6,353 nucleotides of DNA from Nitrospirota bacterium. GTDB lineage: Bacteria > Nitrospinota > Nitrospinia > Nitrospinales > Nitrospinaceae. Positions 5,886 through 6,353 of the stretch are shown piece after piece (position 1 is the stretch's first letter; every line of letters starts with the position of its first letter). The stretch covers positions 1 to 6,353 of the forward strand of contig JAUVMD010000081.1 of the NCBI GenBank assembly GCA_030600405.1. The letters are read 5' to 3'. The translations under genes were made by a program, and so were the position numbers. The notes beneath the pieces are model-generated. The model was not told where the DNA came from, ran no database searches, and worked only from the letters and a program-made list of their open reading frames with translations.

Positions 5886-6353
5886 CTAAAACGGATTAGG
5901 GGATTCTAAAAAACCGGAGGAAGGGATTTTCTTTCCGCGCGCCTTTCCATTCCCTGAGGTAAAATCGGTGTGTTTCCGGTTCCAAAATGTTTCCGCGTGC
6001 TCGACATGTTTATTTTTCAACTTTTCGTACCCGGTTGCCAGGCTGGGATAAGAGGCGGCTTCACAGGCGAGATTATAATTCCCTTCATTGATGGAGCCCA
6101 GTAATTGCTCAACTCTCGCTTTGTATTGGGGAATCGCTTCGATTTCCTGTTTACGGGTATGGTTGCCCCAAGCCAGTACATTAAAGGGGGTTCCCCTTAA
6201 GAATTTAAAATGCTTCAGAAGGGAAAGCATCCAACCCGGGAATTCCCATTTCTCATCCTTTTCAAATTTATCCTTTACATATTTGAGATTTTTTATCCAG
6301 GGAATATGCTCCAACAAGGGAGGCCGTAACAGAAACCTGAGCTTTTTGATTTC
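5886..6353 (-). CDS. Indolepyruvate ferredoxin oxidoreductase-like, C-terminal end (5' partial)
   Basis: This is the last 155 or so residues of a protein whose start lies beyond the right edge. The frame is open to the edge, so the internal TTG at 6317 is not a real start. Recognisable features, in order, are RFLLRPPLLEHI (matching the F-H-L-A-P-P-L-L segment), a WEFPGWM patch, KFLRGTPFNV (matching LRGTxFDxFG), then I-P-Q-Y-K-A-R-V-E-Q-L-L and NYNLACEAASYPSLATGYEKLK, which fit the end of large fused indolepyruvate:ferredoxin oxidoreductases. Those enzymes use thiamine diphosphate and Fe-S clusters to turn aryl-pyruvates into aryl-acetyl-CoA in the cytoplasm. None of the catalytic domains are in the window. 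The last 25 or so residues are basic, Gly/Ser/Pro-rich and look unstructured. It is convergent to the acyl-CoA block, so it is a separate transcript. Confidence 0.72.
   Translation of the reverse strand, partial: EIKKLRFLLRPPLLEHIPWIKNLKYVKDKFEKDEKWEFPGWMLSLLKHFKFLRGTPFNVLAWGNHTRKQEIEAIPQYKARVEQLLGSINEGNYNLACEAASYPSLATGYEKLKNKHVEHAETFWNRKHTDFTSGNGKARGKKIPSSGFLESPNPF

Overview
The window is a compact block of five co-directional (+ strand) genes for acyl-CoA chemistry, followed by the 3' end of one convergent (- strand) gene. No RNA genes, mobile elements, CRISPR arrays or long repeats were seen. The sequence fits a bacterium with moderate GC (about half, by eye; not computed). The gene types suit an environmental, possibly anaerobic or facultative bacterium of the Desulfobacterota/Nitrospinota kind. 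That placement is only an inference, because nothing in the window is taxonomically decisive.

Layout. From the left edge to 950 lies the C-terminal three quarters or so of an SCP2/lipid-transfer-type thiolase. At 953-1552 is a small Zn-ribbon/OB-fold (DUF35-type) protein, the usual obligate partner of such thiolases. At 1561-2466 is a 3-hydroxyacyl-CoA dehydrogenase with every catalytic residue in place. At 2479-3849 is a divergent acyl-CoA dehydrogenase-fold flavoprotein. At 3851-4903 is an enoyl-CoA hydratase (crotonase) family protein with both catalytic glutamates and an extra segment. At 4945-5823 is a nitrilase-superfamily (CN hydrolase) protein with an intact Glu-Lys-Cys triad. Gaps between these genes are 2, 8, 12, 1 and 41 bases, so a single transcript is likely. 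Its promoter must lie upstream of the window. From 5886 to the right edge, on the - strand, is the C-terminal end of a large indolepyruvate ferredoxin oxidoreductase-like protein.

How they work together. Acyl-CoA dehydrogenase, enoyl-CoA hydratase, 3-hydroxyacyl-CoA dehydrogenase and thiolase make up one full beta-oxidation turn. The thiolase/DUF35 pair is typical of dedicated pathways for branched, aromatic or sterol-like acyl-CoAs (for example BbsA/BbsB of anaerobic toluene degradation, or Ltp2 with its DUF35 partner in steroid side-chain loss) rather than of general fatty-acid oxidation. Two points make this block more than a routine beta-oxidation operon: the dehydrogenase lacks the canonical catalytic glutamate motif, and an amide- or nitrile-cleaving enzyme ends the operon. 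The substrate cannot be read from the sequence.
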